Shown: one piece after another, positions 9,650-18,038 of the stretch
Position numbering within the stretch: position 1 is the first letter of the stretch
How the letters are laid out: each line of letters begins with the position of its first letter
Origin: Curtobacterium sp. 458
Lineage (GTDB): Bacteria > Actinomycetota > Actinomycetes > Actinomycetales > Microbacteriaceae
Assembly: GCF_030406605.1 (NCBI RefSeq)
Contig: NZ_CP129104.1
Span: 2,493,830 to 2,557,829 of the forward strand
Direction of reading: 5' to 3'
Length of the DNA: 64,000 nucleotides
Translations under genes and position numbers: made by a program
The notes under the pieces: model-generated
What the model was told of the DNA's origin: nothing
Databases searched by the model: none
What the model saw: only the letters and a program-made list of their open reading frames with translations

Positions 9650-10126
9650 ATGGCCAAGGAACGCGGTGAGAAGATCGTCGCCACGAACCGTCGCGCCCGC
9701 CACGACTACCTCATCGAGGACACGTACGAAGCAGGCATGGTGCTCTCCGGCACCGAGGTGAAGTCGCTCCGGCAGGGGCGTGCTTCGCTCGTCGACGGGT
9801 ACGCGTTCATCGACGGTGGCGAAGCCTGGCTCGACGCCGTGCACATCCCCGAGTACACCGAGGGGACCTGGAACAACCACTCGCCGCGGCGCAAGCGCAA
9901 GCTCCTCCTGCACAAGCAGCAGATCGTCAAGATCTCGCACAAGACGGCGCAGGGCGGCTACACGCTCGTGCCGCTGCAGATCTACTTCCACGACGGCCGC
10001 GCCAAGGTGGAGATCGCGGTCGCGAAGGGCAAGCGCGAGTTCGACAAGCGTCAGGCGCTGCGCGAGAAGACCGACAAGCGCGAGGCCGAGCGGGCCATGC
10101 GCACCCGGAACCGCGTCGGCGAGTAG
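9650..10126 (+). CDS. smpB: SsrA-binding protein SmpB
   Basis: 158-residue OB-fold protein that binds tmRNA and brings it to stalled ribosomes. Motifs seen: [32 protein letters not shown] and the basic C-terminal tail [21 protein letters not shown]. The ATG at 9650 has a good ribosome binding site, GAGAGGAG, about 6 bases upstream; the longer upstream open frame is not homologous. Its partner RNA, ssrA, lies 94 bases downstream. Confidence 0.97.
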   Translation: MAKERGEKIVATNRRARHDYLIEDTYEAGMVLSGTEVKSLRQGRASLVDGYAFIDGGEAWLDAVHIPEYTEGTWNNHSPRRKRKLLLHKQQIVKISHKTAQGGYTLVPLQIYFHDGRAKVEIAVAKGKREFDKRQALREKTDKREAERAMRTRNRVGE

Positions 10127-10220
10127 CGCGACGCACCTCGGTCGACTAGACTGAGGGACCGCCTGGACGGCGGACTGGTAACTCAACAGCGTGACAGTGG
10201 CTCGCACGTCCGGCCTGCAT

Positions 10221-10597
10221 GGGGATGATCGGTTTCGACATTGCCTGTGTGCCGACGGGAAGCGGGCCGAGGACCCACGGTCATCTCGTGAACGATCCGT
10301 GGAAAACAACAAGTGCCAATTCCAAGCGCACTGACTTCGCTCTCGCTGCGTAAGCAGCCCAGCACATGAAGTCCGTCGGCCAGGTGACCGTCCCCTAACC
10401 TGATCCCGGCGTCATCCAGAGGACTTGCTGCACGGTTGCGCCTCAGGGCCGTGCGGGACTTGCACTGGGACTGGGCCCGTCGTCCAAGAAGCCGGTAGCA
10501 ATGGACGGGGCCGAGCAGAACGCCTGATCCGGATACGCCCGTAGAAGACGTCGAATTGCAGCGATGGACGGGGGTTCGATTCCCCCCATCTCCACCA
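10221..10597 (+). ncRNA. ssrA: Transfer-messenger RNA (tmRNA, 10Sa RNA)
   Basis: One-piece tmRNA of 377 nt. The 5' end GGGGATGATCGGTTTCGACA pairs with the 3' end CATCTCC followed by encoded ACCA (10594-10597). The T-arm is GGGGGTTCGATTCCCCC. The tag reading frame runs from the resume codon GCC at 10315 to TAA at 10351-10353 and encodes ANSKRTDFALAA, ending in the Leu-Ala-Ala degradation signal. It sits right after smpB, the usual arrangement. Confidence 0.97.
10315..10353 (+). other. tmRNA proteolysis-tag reading frame
   Basis: Codons GCC AAT TCC AAG CGC ACT, then GAC TTC GCT CTC GCT GCG and TAA. The peptide ANSKRTDFALAA is added to stalled proteins for destruction by ClpXP-type proteases. 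Confidence 0.93.
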
Positions 10598-10765
10598 CCT
10601 GCCGGTCGTCGGGCCACTGTCACGCCGAGTTCCACCCGGACGCCCCGCTCGCACGAGTGGGGCGTTCGTCGTGTCGCCCCGCACTCGTCGTCCTTCCGGG
10701 CACACCGAATACGCTCGGACCCATCGGCGCGGAGACACGCCCGCGCCCTGACGAGAGGTGCGAGT

Positions 10766-11602
10766 GTGGTGCAGGAGATCGCGATCCGAGTCCGTCTGCG
10801 TGAGCAGGAGCGTCTGGGCCTGGGGGAGTACGAGCGCATCGTCGGCTCCGTGGCCACCGTCGCCGCGCTCATCCCGTGGTTGCCGGACCCCGAGGCGAAG
10901 CTCGTCCTCCGCGGGCGCGGTGCGGAGCCCGTCCGTGTCGAGACCGTCACCTACGGCGCGGTGTTCGAGATGCTCGTCGTCCTCGACCAGCGATCGGCGG
11001 CCGTCGAGCGCGCCGCGGCCGTCGTCGCCGCGCTCATCGAGTCCGTCCGGCACGAACGGGTCGCCGACGACGTCGCCGGTGTCGCCGGGGAACTCGACCG
11101 CCTCGACCGATCCGCGCCGCGGGGCCGCTCGGTCGCGGAACGGTCGCTCCGGGCGCTCCTCGAGGGGGCCCGCGCCGACGTGCTCGGGCGTCGCACGACG
11201 ACCCGGGTGCGTGCTGCGCAGGGGCTGCTCCGACTGGCGGAGGACGGCGCCGAGCTGATCGTCGAGCGGGTGGACGACGCGCTCGCGCCCGTGGTCGAGG
11301 AGCAGGTGGTCGACGTCGCGGCGGACACGGGGGCCGCGGTCGTGGTCGAGCCGGTCGACGGCGTCGTGGACGACGAACCCGCGCCCCGATCGGAGTCCGC
11401 GGCACCGGAGCAGCCGGCCGAGACCCAGGCCGAGGACCAGGACCAAGACCGCAGGAAGAAGTCGGACAAGAAGAAGTCCGACAAGAAGGACGGCAAGAAG
11501 AAGTCCGACAAGAAGGACGGCAAGAAGAAGTCGGACAAGAAGAAGGACAGCAAGAAGAAGTCCGACAAGAAGGACGGCAAGAAGAAGTCCGGCGGGAAAT
11601 AG
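10766..11602 (+). CDS. Unknown protein with lysine-rich repeat tail
   Basis: 278 residues, family not recognised. Residues 1 to about 190 are soluble, rich in Arg, Val, Ala and Glu and predicted mostly helical; 190-230 is acidic. The last 48 residues (231-278) are a near-perfect repeat of KKSDKKDG-type octapeptides, coded by 24-bp repeats. Such tails in actinobacterial HU and topoisomerase I bind nucleic acid, so a nucleic-acid or ribosome-associated role is possible, but the body resembles neither. Start: in-frame GTG at 10766 (GTG GTG CAG), with GAGAGG about 9 bases upstream. It lies after ssrA and before a divergently expressed-looking permease promoter. The tail is not a frameshift product: it stays in frame with the body. 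Confidence 0.75.
   Translation: MVQEIAIRVRLREQERLGLGEYERIVGSVATVAALIPWLPDPEAKLVLRGRGAEPVRVETVTYGAVFEMLVVLDQRSAAVERAAAVVAALIESVRHERVADDVAGVAGELDRLDRSAPRGRSVAERSLRALLEGARADVLGRRTTTRVRAAQGLLRLAEDGAELIVERVDDALAPVVEEQVVDVAADTGAAVVVEPVDGVVDDEPAPRSESAAPEQPAETQAEDQDQDRRKKSDKKKSDKKDGKKKSDKKDGKKKSDKKKDSKKKSDKKDGKKKSGGK
11456..11599 (+). repeat. In-frame 24-bp repeats coding KKSDKKDG units
   Basis: Repeats of AAGAAGTCCGACAAGAAGG-type units, with one shortened and one expanded copy (KKKDSKKKS). Recombination-prone, so copy number may vary between strains. Confidence 0.8.
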
Positions 11603-11620
11603 CCTGAGGGATTGTACAGG

Positions 11621-11647
11621 GGAAATGTTTCCACCTCGTTAAATAAT
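11621..11647 (+). promoter_or_regulatory. AT-rich promoter region of the APC permease gene
   Basis: TTAAATAAT (about 11639-11647) is an unusually AT-rich stretch and a likely -10. Just upstream is the small inverted repeat GGAAATGTTTCC (11621-11632), a possible operator. The transcript would have a leader of about 75 bases. Confidence 0.4.
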
Positions 11648-11730
11648 CCGGCGAGACTCCTGTCCGGTGCCATTGTCGATGCACGCGCTCCCCACGATCG
11701 CGGGGCTCGCGTCACTCGACAGGAGCAACA

Positions 11731-13398
11731 GTGGCAACAACGACGACACAGGCGCTGCCGGACTCCGGCCTGAAGCGCAACGTCGGCTTCATCGGCCTGA
11801 TCTGGGCATCGACCGGGTCCATCATCGGATCCGGGTGGCTCTTCGGTTCGCAGGAAGCCCTGAAGACGGCGGGCCCCGCCGCGATCATCTCGTGGCTCAT
11901 CGGCGGCGTGGCCGTCCTCGTCCTCGCGCTCGTGCACGCCGAGCTCGGCGGCATGTTCCCGATCGCCGGCGGCACCGCGCGCTTCCCGCACATCGCCTTC
12001 GGCGGCATCGCGGGAGCGTCCTTCGGCTGGTTCTCGTGGTTGCAGTCCGTGACCGTCGCCCCGATCGAGGTCGAGGCGATGATCAAGTACGCGCAGCACT
12101 GGCAGTTCGCGCACCCCTGGCTCCACACGGTCCTCGTGAACGGCGAGACGCAGCAACTCCTCACGGGGTCGGGCATCGCGGTCGCGATCGTCCTCATGGC
12201 GGTCGTCACGGTGGTCAACCTCCTGAGCGTCCGCATCCTCGCGAACACGAACTCGGCCGCGACCTGGTGGAAGGTCGCCATCCCCCTGCTCGTCATCATC
12301 GTCCTGGCGTTCAGCGGCTTCCACGGCCGCAACTTCACGGCAGCGGACGGGTTCCTCCCCGGTGGCGCGAAGGGCATCCTCGCGGCCGTGTCGACGTCGG
12401 GCATCATCTTCGCGTTCCTCGGGTTCGAGCAGGCCGACCAGCTCGCCGGCGAGGCGAAGAACCCGAAGCGTGACATCCCGCGTGCCGTCATCGGGTCGGT
12501 CGTCATCGGCCTGGTGATCTACCTGCTGCTGCAGGTCGTGTTCCTCGGCGCGCTGCAGTCCGGCGCGATCCAGGGCTCGTGGGCGACCGCGGACTTCACC
12601 AAGTACACCGGCCCGTTCGCCGACATCGCCATGGCGGCCGGGATCACCTGGCTCGCGGTGATCATCTTCATCGACGCGATCATCTCTCCCGGTGGCACCG
12701 GGCTGATCTACGTCACGGCGACGACCCGCATCTCCTACGGGCTGAGCCGGAACGGGTACTTCCCGAAGGCGTTCGAGTGGACGACGAAGGCCGGCGTGCC
12801 GTGGGTCGGACTGGTCACCGCGTTCGTGGTCGGTTGCGCCTGCTTCGCGCCGTTCCCGTCGTGGCAGGGCCTCGTCAGCCTCATCACGAGCGCGTCCGTG
12901 CTCATGTACGCCGGCGCGCCGCTGGCACTCGGGGCGTTCCGGAAGCGCATCCCCGAGATCGAGCGCCCCTACCGCATGCCGGCCGCGGCGGTGTTCTCAC
13001 CGATCGCGTTCATCGTCGCGAACCTCATCATCCTCTGGACCGGGTGGGACACCGACTGGAAGCTCGGCGTCGCGATCCTCATCGGTGCCGTGGTCATCGT
13101 CCTGAACAACGTGTTCCGCGGTGCATCGAGCGTCCGGCCGCGCTGGGACTGGAAGGCGGCGCAGTGGCTGCTGCCCTACCTGATCGGCATGGGGTTGATC
13201 GTGTTCCTCAGCGACTTCGGGCCGCTCAAGAACCCGATCTTCCCGCTGTGGGTCGACATCGTGGTGGTGGCCGTCTTCTCGCTGGTGATCTACTACTGGG
13301 CGGTCAACTCGGCGAGTTCCCGCGAGGAGATCCTCCGCACCGCCGAGGACGTCCGTGAGGTCGAGGAGTCCAACGTGGTGGAGCCGGTCCGTCACTGA
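11731..13398 (+). CDS. APC-superfamily amino acid permease
   Basis: 555-residue polytopic membrane protein with about 12 predicted membrane segments. The APC motif in the first segment is seen as STGSIIGSGWLFGS, followed by the conserved loop HAELGGMFPIAGG. Proton-coupled amino acid uptake is the usual role; the extra conserved stretch around APIEVEAMIKYA suggests the aspartate/YveA-like group, but the substrate cannot be fixed from sequence. Start is GTG at 11731 with AGGAG upstream. It converges with the MmyB-type regulator with only 22 bases between stops. Confidence 0.85.
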   Translation: MATTTTQALPDSGLKRNVGFIGLIWASTGSIIGSGWLFGSQEALKTAGPAAIISWLIGGVAVLVLALVHAELGGMFPIAGGTARFPHIAFGGIAGASFGWFSWLQSVTVAPIEVEAMIKYAQHWQFAHPWLHTVLVNGETQQLLTGSGIAVAIVLMAVVTVVNLLSVRILANTNSAATWWKVAIPLLVIIVLAFSGFHGRNFTAADGFLPGGAKGILAAVSTSGIIFAFLGFEQADQLAGEAKNPKRDIPRAVIGSVVIGLVIYLLLQVVFLGALQSGAIQGSWATADFTKYTGPFADIAMAAGITWLAVIIFIDAIISPGGTGLIYVTATTRISYGLSRNGYFPKAFEWTTKAGVPWVGLVTAFVVGCACFAPFPSWQGLVSLITSASVLMYAGAPLALGAFRKRIPEIERPYRMPAAAVFSPIAFIVANLIILWTGWDTDWKLGVAILIGAVVIVLNNVFRGASSVRPRWDWKAAQWLLPYLIGMGLIVFLSDFGPLKNPIFPLWVDIVVVAVFSLVIYYWAVNSASSREEILRTAEDVREVEESNVVEPVRH

Positions 13399-13420
13399 CC
13401 GGCGACAGGACGGACGGGGC

Positions 13421-14254
13421 TCAGGCCGACACCGGCGTGTTCTTCCCGACCAGGGCGAGCAGCGCGAGCTTCTCGGCATCGGTCGGCCCGACCGGCGTGT
13501 ACAGGACGACATGCTGGTCACGGTCCGGCACGTCCAGGGCGACGCAGTCGACGGTGACCCGCCCGACGACCGCGTTGTCGAAGCACTTCGTGAGCGCCGG
13601 GGCGACCTGCACGTCGTGGCGATCCCACAGGCGCATGAAGACGTCGCTGCCGCCCCGGAGCTCGGCGACGAGCATCGCGATGTCCGGGTCGTCCGGGTAC
13701 CGTGCCGCAGCGCCCCTGAGGCCGTGGACGACCTCGTGCCGGAACGCCGAACCGTCCGCCGCTCCGTACAGGGACCGACCGTCCGCGAAGGCACGGCGAG
13801 CGAGGTTCCGTTCCTCGGGCCGCAGCGCGCCGAAGTCCTCCATCAGCAGCGTTGCGAGCTCGTTCCAGGCGAGGACCTCGAACGCCGCGGACACGACGAA
13901 CCCGACCGCCCCGGGGAGCCCGTCGAGCACTGCCTGGACGGTCGGGTGCACGTCGCGTCGATGGTGCGGCGCCGGAGCGGGAGCGGTGCCGGCGAGCACG
14001 TGCAGGTGCGATCGTTCCGCGTCCGTCAACAGGAGGGCGGAGGCCAGCGCAGCGAGCACCTCGGCCGACGGACGCGGCGCCCGACCCTGCTCGAGGCGGA
14101 CGTAGTACTCGGTGGAGATGTGCGCGGTCACCGCGACCTCCTCACGCCGGAGCCCGGGTGTCCGGCGACGCGGGCCCGAGGGGAGTCCCACGTCCTCGGG
14201 CCGCAGCCGCTCACGACGGGACCGCAGGAACGCGGCGAGCTCTGGTCTGTCCAC
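13421..14254 (-). CDS. MmyB-type helix-turn-helix transcriptional regulator
   Basis: 277 residues. N-terminal XRE-like helix-turn-helix (about 10-75, with TPGLRREEVA and YYVRLEQGRAPRPS), then the MmyB ligand-binding domain (about 105-270, with AWNELATLLMEDF and FRHEVVHGLRG). Family members regulate a neighbouring oxidoreductase gene, commonly the divergent one, here the SDR at 14341. The GTG start has CACAAT 6 bases upstream as a possible -10, so it may be leaderless. Confidence 0.88.
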   Translation of the reverse strand: MDRPELAAFLRSRRERLRPEDVGLPSGPRRRTPGLRREEVAVTAHISTEYYVRLEQGRAPRPSAEVLAALASALLLTDAERSHLHVLAGTAPAPAPHHRRDVHPTVQAVLDGLPGAVGFVVSAAFEVLAWNELATLLMEDFGALRPEERNLARRAFADGRSLYGAADGSAFRHEVVHGLRGAAARYPDDPDIAMLVAELRGGSDVFMRLWDRHDVQVAPALTKCFDNAVVGRVTVDCVALDVPDRDQHVVLYTPVGPTDAEKLALLALVGKNTPVSA

Positions 14255-14260
14255 ACCGAC

Positions 14261-14304
14261 ATTGTGTCGCCGTGCCCCGTCCGGATCCTGGTACCGCTCG
14301 TACC
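14261..14304. promoter_or_regulatory. Divergent regulatory region, MmyB-type regulator and SDR
   Basis: A minus-strand CACAAT (14261-14266) lies 6 bases before the regulator start. The inverted repeat GGTAC-N5-GTACC (14290-14304) sits between the two genes and is the best candidate operator. Confidence 0.4.
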
Positions 14305-14340
14305 TGGAACCGAACGTCCGGGAGCGGCGAGGGTCGAGAC

Positions 14341-15126
14341 ATGACGAACGACACCACCATCCACACCACTGCCGGACTCCTGCAGGACCGCGTCGTCCTC
14401 GTGACCGGCGCGAGCCGCGGCATCGGCGAAGCGGCCGCGCGGCTCTTCGCCCACGAGGGCGCTCGGGTCGTGCTTGCCGCGCGCCAGACCGCGGCGCTCG
14501 ACGCCGTCGTGGCCGACATCCGGCGCGACGGAGGCACGGCCGACGCCGTGCGCCTCGACCTCGCCGACGCCACGAGCATCGTCGACGCCGTGGCCGCGGT
14601 CGACCGGCTGCACGGTCGGCTCGACGGGGCGTTCAACAACGGCGCGGCGATCCAGGCACCCGGTCCGCTCGACGAGACGTCCGACGAAGACATCGACCTG
14701 CAGTTCGCGGTGAACTTCCGCGGGCACTGGCGGGCGATGGTCGCCGAAGCGGCCCTCATGCGGCGGACGGGCGGCGGCGCCGTCGTGAACACCTCGAGCA
14801 TCGGCAGCCGACGCGCCAACCCGGCGCTCCCGGCCTACGGTGCGATGAAGCGGGCGCTCAACAGCATCACCGAGACGGCCGCGGTCACCTGGGCGCCGCA
14901 GGGCATCCGGGTGAACGGCCTCACCCCGGGCGGGACGGCGACACGGATGATCGACGAGTGGGAAGCTGCCACCCCCGGGATCCGGGCGCAGATCGACGCG
15001 TCGATCCCGCTGGGTCGGATGGCGGAGCCGGAGGAGGTGGCGCAGGCGGCGTGCTGGTTGCTGAGTGACCGAGCATCCGCCGTCACCGGAGCGATCGTCC
15101 CGGTCGACGGCGGCGCAGGGGCCTGA
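14341..15126 (+). CDS. Short-chain dehydrogenase/reductase
   Basis: 261-residue classical SDR. NAD(P)-binding TGASRGIG at 22-29, NNGA near 99-102 (NNAG in most members), catalytic Ser in NTSSIGS, and Tyr166/Lys170 in YGAMK. The C-terminal VDGGAGA is typical. Substrate unknown. The divergent MmyB-type regulator is a common companion of such genes and probably controls it in response to a small ligand (inference). The ATG at 14341 gives a standard-length SDR. Confidence 0.9.
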   Translation: MTNDTTIHTTAGLLQDRVVLVTGASRGIGEAAARLFAHEGARVVLAARQTAALDAVVADIRRDGGTADAVRLDLADATSIVDAVAAVDRLHGRLDGAFNNGAAIQAPGPLDETSDEDIDLQFAVNFRGHWRAMVAEAALMRRTGGGAVVNTSSIGSRRANPALPAYGAMKRALNSITETAAVTWAPQGIRVNGLTPGGTATRMIDEWEAATPGIRAQIDASIPLGRMAEPEEVAQAACWLLSDRASAVTGAIVPVDGGAGA

Positions 15127-15139
15127 GCCGCCGCACCGG

Positions 15140-16465
15140 TCAGAAGTCGAACAGGTTGCCGCGGATCCCGCCGTCGCCGTACTCCCGACGGAGCAGCCCG
15201 CGCTGCCGGAGCACCGGGACGAGGTCGCCGAGCATCCGGTACACCTGCGCCGGGTGCAGGTCGCCAGAGAAGATGAAGCCGTCGTTCTCGGCGTCCGCGC
15301 CGAGCTCCTCCACGAAGTCGCCGAACTCGTCCGCCGTGCCGACGAAGCCGTCCCGGGTGCTGATCCGGCCGAGTCGGGCCTTGCGGGTCAGCAGCTCCCG
15401 GAGCGGCGCGTCCGGGGTGTCCCCGACGAGGCCGCGGATCGTGCCGGCCGAGACGTGGTCGCCGAAGGTCCCGGCGGGGATCGGCCCGTCGAGGTCGAGC
15501 GAGAGCAGGTCGGTCTCGGAGTCGCTCGACCACGCGACCGCGGCGGCGCGCAGGGCCTCGTCGGTCGGGTGCGCGGAGGCGGCGACGATCCGGTCGGCCT
15601 CCTCGGGCGAGGACACCACGACGGGCTTCAGCACGAAGAGCACGCGGATGTCGTCGGCGGAGCGGCCGGCGTCCGAGGCAGCCGTGAGCACGCGGGAGCG
15701 GTAGTCGCGGACCGCCGCCGCGGACAGGGGCGCGAGGGCGAGCTGCACGTCGGAGTGCGTTCCGGCGAACCCGAGCCCACGGCCGGAGCCGCCGGGGGAG
15801 ACGATCACCGGGTCGCTGTCGAGGGGGAGCGCGTTGAGCGGCCCGTCGGCGGTGAAGTACGCGCCCTCGTGGTGGAACGCGTCGAGCGCGTCGCCGTTCG
15901 CGAAGTGCCAGTCGGACGGGTCCCCGACGTAGCCGGCACCCCCGTCGGAGCCGTGCGACCCCCACGAGTGCCAGAGCCGACGGACGAGCTGCAGCCACTC
16001 CTCGGCGCGGTCGTACGCGGCGTCGTGCGGCAGCGGCGCGAGGCCGGCGTGCCGGGCGCTGCCGGTGTCGGTCACCACGTTGAGGCCGAACCGGTCGCCG
16101 GAGAGGTGCGCGAGCGTGGCGGCCTGCCGTGCGGCGAGGTACGGCGGCGTGAACCCGGCGTTGATCGTCGGCGCAATGCCGATGTGCGAGGTCGCGGCGA
16201 ACAGGTACGGCGCGAGCATCAGCGGGTCGTGCTTCGGTCCGCCGTACGCCTGTCGGATGCGGAGGTCGAGCGTCGACGGGTTCCCGAGCGAGATCGCGTC
16301 CTCGGCGATCACGAGGTCCATGCCGGCCTGCTCGAGGGCACGGACGGACTGCTGGTAGAGGTCCGGCTTCGTCCAGTCGTGGCCCCAGTGCCAGTCGTCC
16401 CGACCCCATGCCTGCGGACCGAACCCGCGCGAGAAGAAGTACCCGAAGTGCTGCAGGTCCGCCAT
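15140..16465 (-). CDS. Flavin-dependent monooxygenase of the NtaA/SnaA/DszA family
   Basis: 441-residue bacterial-luciferase-like (LLM) enzyme. The N-terminus HFGYFFSRGFGPQAW, IAPTINAGFTPPYLAARQ, and SGDRFGLNVVTDT match the NtaA/SnaA/DszA group, which uses FMNH2 from a separate reductase to oxidise sulfur or nitrogen compounds. The ATG at 16465 is 2 bases after the upstream stop codon, and its ribosome binding site GAGGAGG lies inside the end of that gene, so they form one operon with the homocysteine-synthase-like gene. The pairing suggests release of sulfur from an organosulfur compound and its capture (inference). Confidence 0.88.
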   Translation of the reverse strand: MADLQHFGYFFSRGFGPQAWGRDDWHWGHDWTKPDLYQQSVRALEQAGMDLVIAEDAISLGNPSTLDLRIRQAYGGPKHDPLMLAPYLFAATSHIGIAPTINAGFTPPYLAARQAATLAHLSGDRFGLNVVTDTGSARHAGLAPLPHDAAYDRAEEWLQLVRRLWHSWGSHGSDGGAGYVGDPSDWHFANGDALDAFHHEGAYFTADGPLNALPLDSDPVIVSPGGSGRGLGFAGTHSDVQLALAPLSAAAVRDYRSRVLTAASDAGRSADDIRVLFVLKPVVVSSPEEADRIVAASAHPTDEALRAAAVAWSSDSETDLLSLDLDGPIPAGTFGDHVSAGTIRGLVGDTPDAPLRELLTRKARLGRISTRDGFVGTADEFGDFVEELGADAENDGFIFSGDLHPAQVYRMLGDLVPVLRQRGLLRREYGDGGIRGNLFDF

Positions 16466-16467
16466 GC

Positions 16468-17895
16468 TCAGACCTCCTCGGCGATGACGTGCCCCTGCGG
16501 GACGGTGTGCGCGAGCGAGGCGGCCTCCGAGGCGGGGTCGACCCGTGCCTCCAGGCCGGTCACCGGGCGCGCGTCGGCGCGACCCTCGCGGATCGCTGCG
16601 AAGCCGCGGTCGAGGTCGCGCACCAGGTCCGCGACGTCCTCGATGCCGACCGACAGTCGGATCAGGCCGTCCCAGATGCCCTGCTCGGCGCGTTCCTCGG
16701 GCGTGCGGCCGGCGTGGGTGGTCGTGGCGGGGTGCAGGATGAGCGACCGCACGTCGCCGAGGTGGGTCATCCGGCTGAACAGCTGCACGGCGTCGATGAA
16801 GGTGCGTGCGGCGGCTTCGCCGCCGGCGAGCGTGAACGCGAAGACGGAGCCGGCACCGCGCGGCAGGTAGCGCTGGGCGAGGTCGTGGAACGGACTGGAG
16901 GCCAGGCCTGCGTGGTCGACGCTCCTCACCTCCGGCTGCTGGTCCAGGTACTCCGCGACGGCCAGCGCGTTCGCGCTGTGGCGCTCGACACGGAGGCTCA
17001 GCGTCTCGATGCCCTGGCGGAGCAGGAACGCGTTGAACGGCGACGGGGTCGGTCCGATGCGGGAGGCGATGACGTCCCGTGCGTACACGACGAACGCCCG
17101 GTTGCCGAAGCGCTCGACGTAGCTCTGCCCGCCGAGCGACCGCTCCGGACTCGTCAGGTGCGTCCACCGCTCGGGTGCTGCCGACCAGTCGAACGTGCCG
17201 CCGTCGACCACGACGCCGCCGAGCCCGGCGCCGTGTCCCGAGAGGAACTTCGACGCGGAGTGCACGACGATGTCCGCGCCGTGCTCCACCGGCCGCACGA
17301 GGTACGGGGTGGCGAGGGTGTTGTCGACGACGAGCGGCACACCCGCCCGGTGCGCGACGTCGGCCACGCCCGTGATGTCGAGGACGTCGTTCTTCGGGTT
17401 CGGGATCGTCTCGGCGAAGAACGCCTTCGTGTTCGGCCGGACCGCGGCGGCCCAGGCGTCGAGGTCGCGGGCGTCGGCGACGAAGTCCACCTCGATGCCG
17501 AGTCGGCCGAGGTTCTGCAGGAGCAGGCCGCGGGTGCCCTCGTAGATGCTCCGCGCGCTGACGACGTGGTCGCCGGCCTGCAGCAGCCCGAGGAACGCGA
17601 CCGTCGCTGCCGCCTGGCCACTGCCGACCAGGATCGCCTCGGTGCTGCGCTCGAGCAGGGCGATGCGGCGCTCGACGTCCGCGTTCGTGGGGTTGCCGAG
17701 GCGGGTGTACGTGTAGCCGTCGTCGGTGCCGGCGAAGCGGTCGCGGGCCTGGTCGAAGTCGTCGAAGAGGAACCCGGAGGACATGTGGATCGCGGGCACC
17801 CGTGCGCCGTGCGCGGCATCGGGCACGAAGCCGCCGTGCACCTGCTCGGTCGCGAAGCCGTGCTCGGTCGGGTGGCCGTGCTCCTCGTTGCTCAT
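16468..17895 (-). CDS. PLP-dependent O-acetylhomoserine sulfhydrylase-like enzyme
   Basis: 475-residue Cys/Met-metabolism PLP enzyme. PLP lysine Lys216 in VVHSASKFLSGHG; other landmarks TRLGNPTN, GSGQAA and SRMTHLGDVRSL. It resembles the metY product at 52690 but is clearly a diverged paralogue with a 30-residue C-terminal extension. Methionine gamma-lyase or a thiol-transfer role are alternatives. ATG at 17895 has GGAGG 5 bases upstream. It leads an operon with the flavin monooxygenase and is divergent from an amidohydrolase. Confidence 0.85.
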   Translation of the reverse strand: MSNEEHGHPTEHGFATEQVHGGFVPDAAHGARVPAIHMSSGFLFDDFDQARDRFAGTDDGYTYTRLGNPTNADVERRIALLERSTEAILVGSGQAAATVAFLGLLQAGDHVVSARSIYEGTRGLLLQNLGRLGIEVDFVADARDLDAWAAAVRPNTKAFFAETIPNPKNDVLDITGVADVAHRAGVPLVVDNTLATPYLVRPVEHGADIVVHSASKFLSGHGAGLGGVVVDGGTFDWSAAPERWTHLTSPERSLGGQSYVERFGNRAFVVYARDVIASRIGPTPSPFNAFLLRQGIETLSLRVERHSANALAVAEYLDQQPEVRSVDHAGLASSPFHDLAQRYLPRGAGSVFAFTLAGGEAAARTFIDAVQLFSRMTHLGDVRSLILHPATTTHAGRTPEERAEQGIWDGLIRLSVGIEDVADLVRDLDRGFAAIREGRADARPVTGLEARVDPASEAASLAHTVPQGHVIAEEV

Positions 17896-18038
17896 CGTTC
17901 CTCCACCGGTCGTCGGGTGTCGGTACCCTCGCACGCCGCGCTCGGAGGACAGGCGATTGCTGCGGTTGGTTACGACCGGAGGTCCAATCGGTCCGAGCCG
18001 TCGGGGCGGTGCCGCGGGACCTCTGCCACGCTGGGGGC

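Noticed and set aside
10221..10765. Integration site at the 3' end of ssrA
   Set aside because: No integrase is nearby and no second copy of the ssrA 3' end is seen in the window.
11456..11602. Lysine-rich tail as a sequencing artefact
   Set aside because: The repeat is in frame with the body, uses varied codons and ends in a clean stop (GGGAAATAG).
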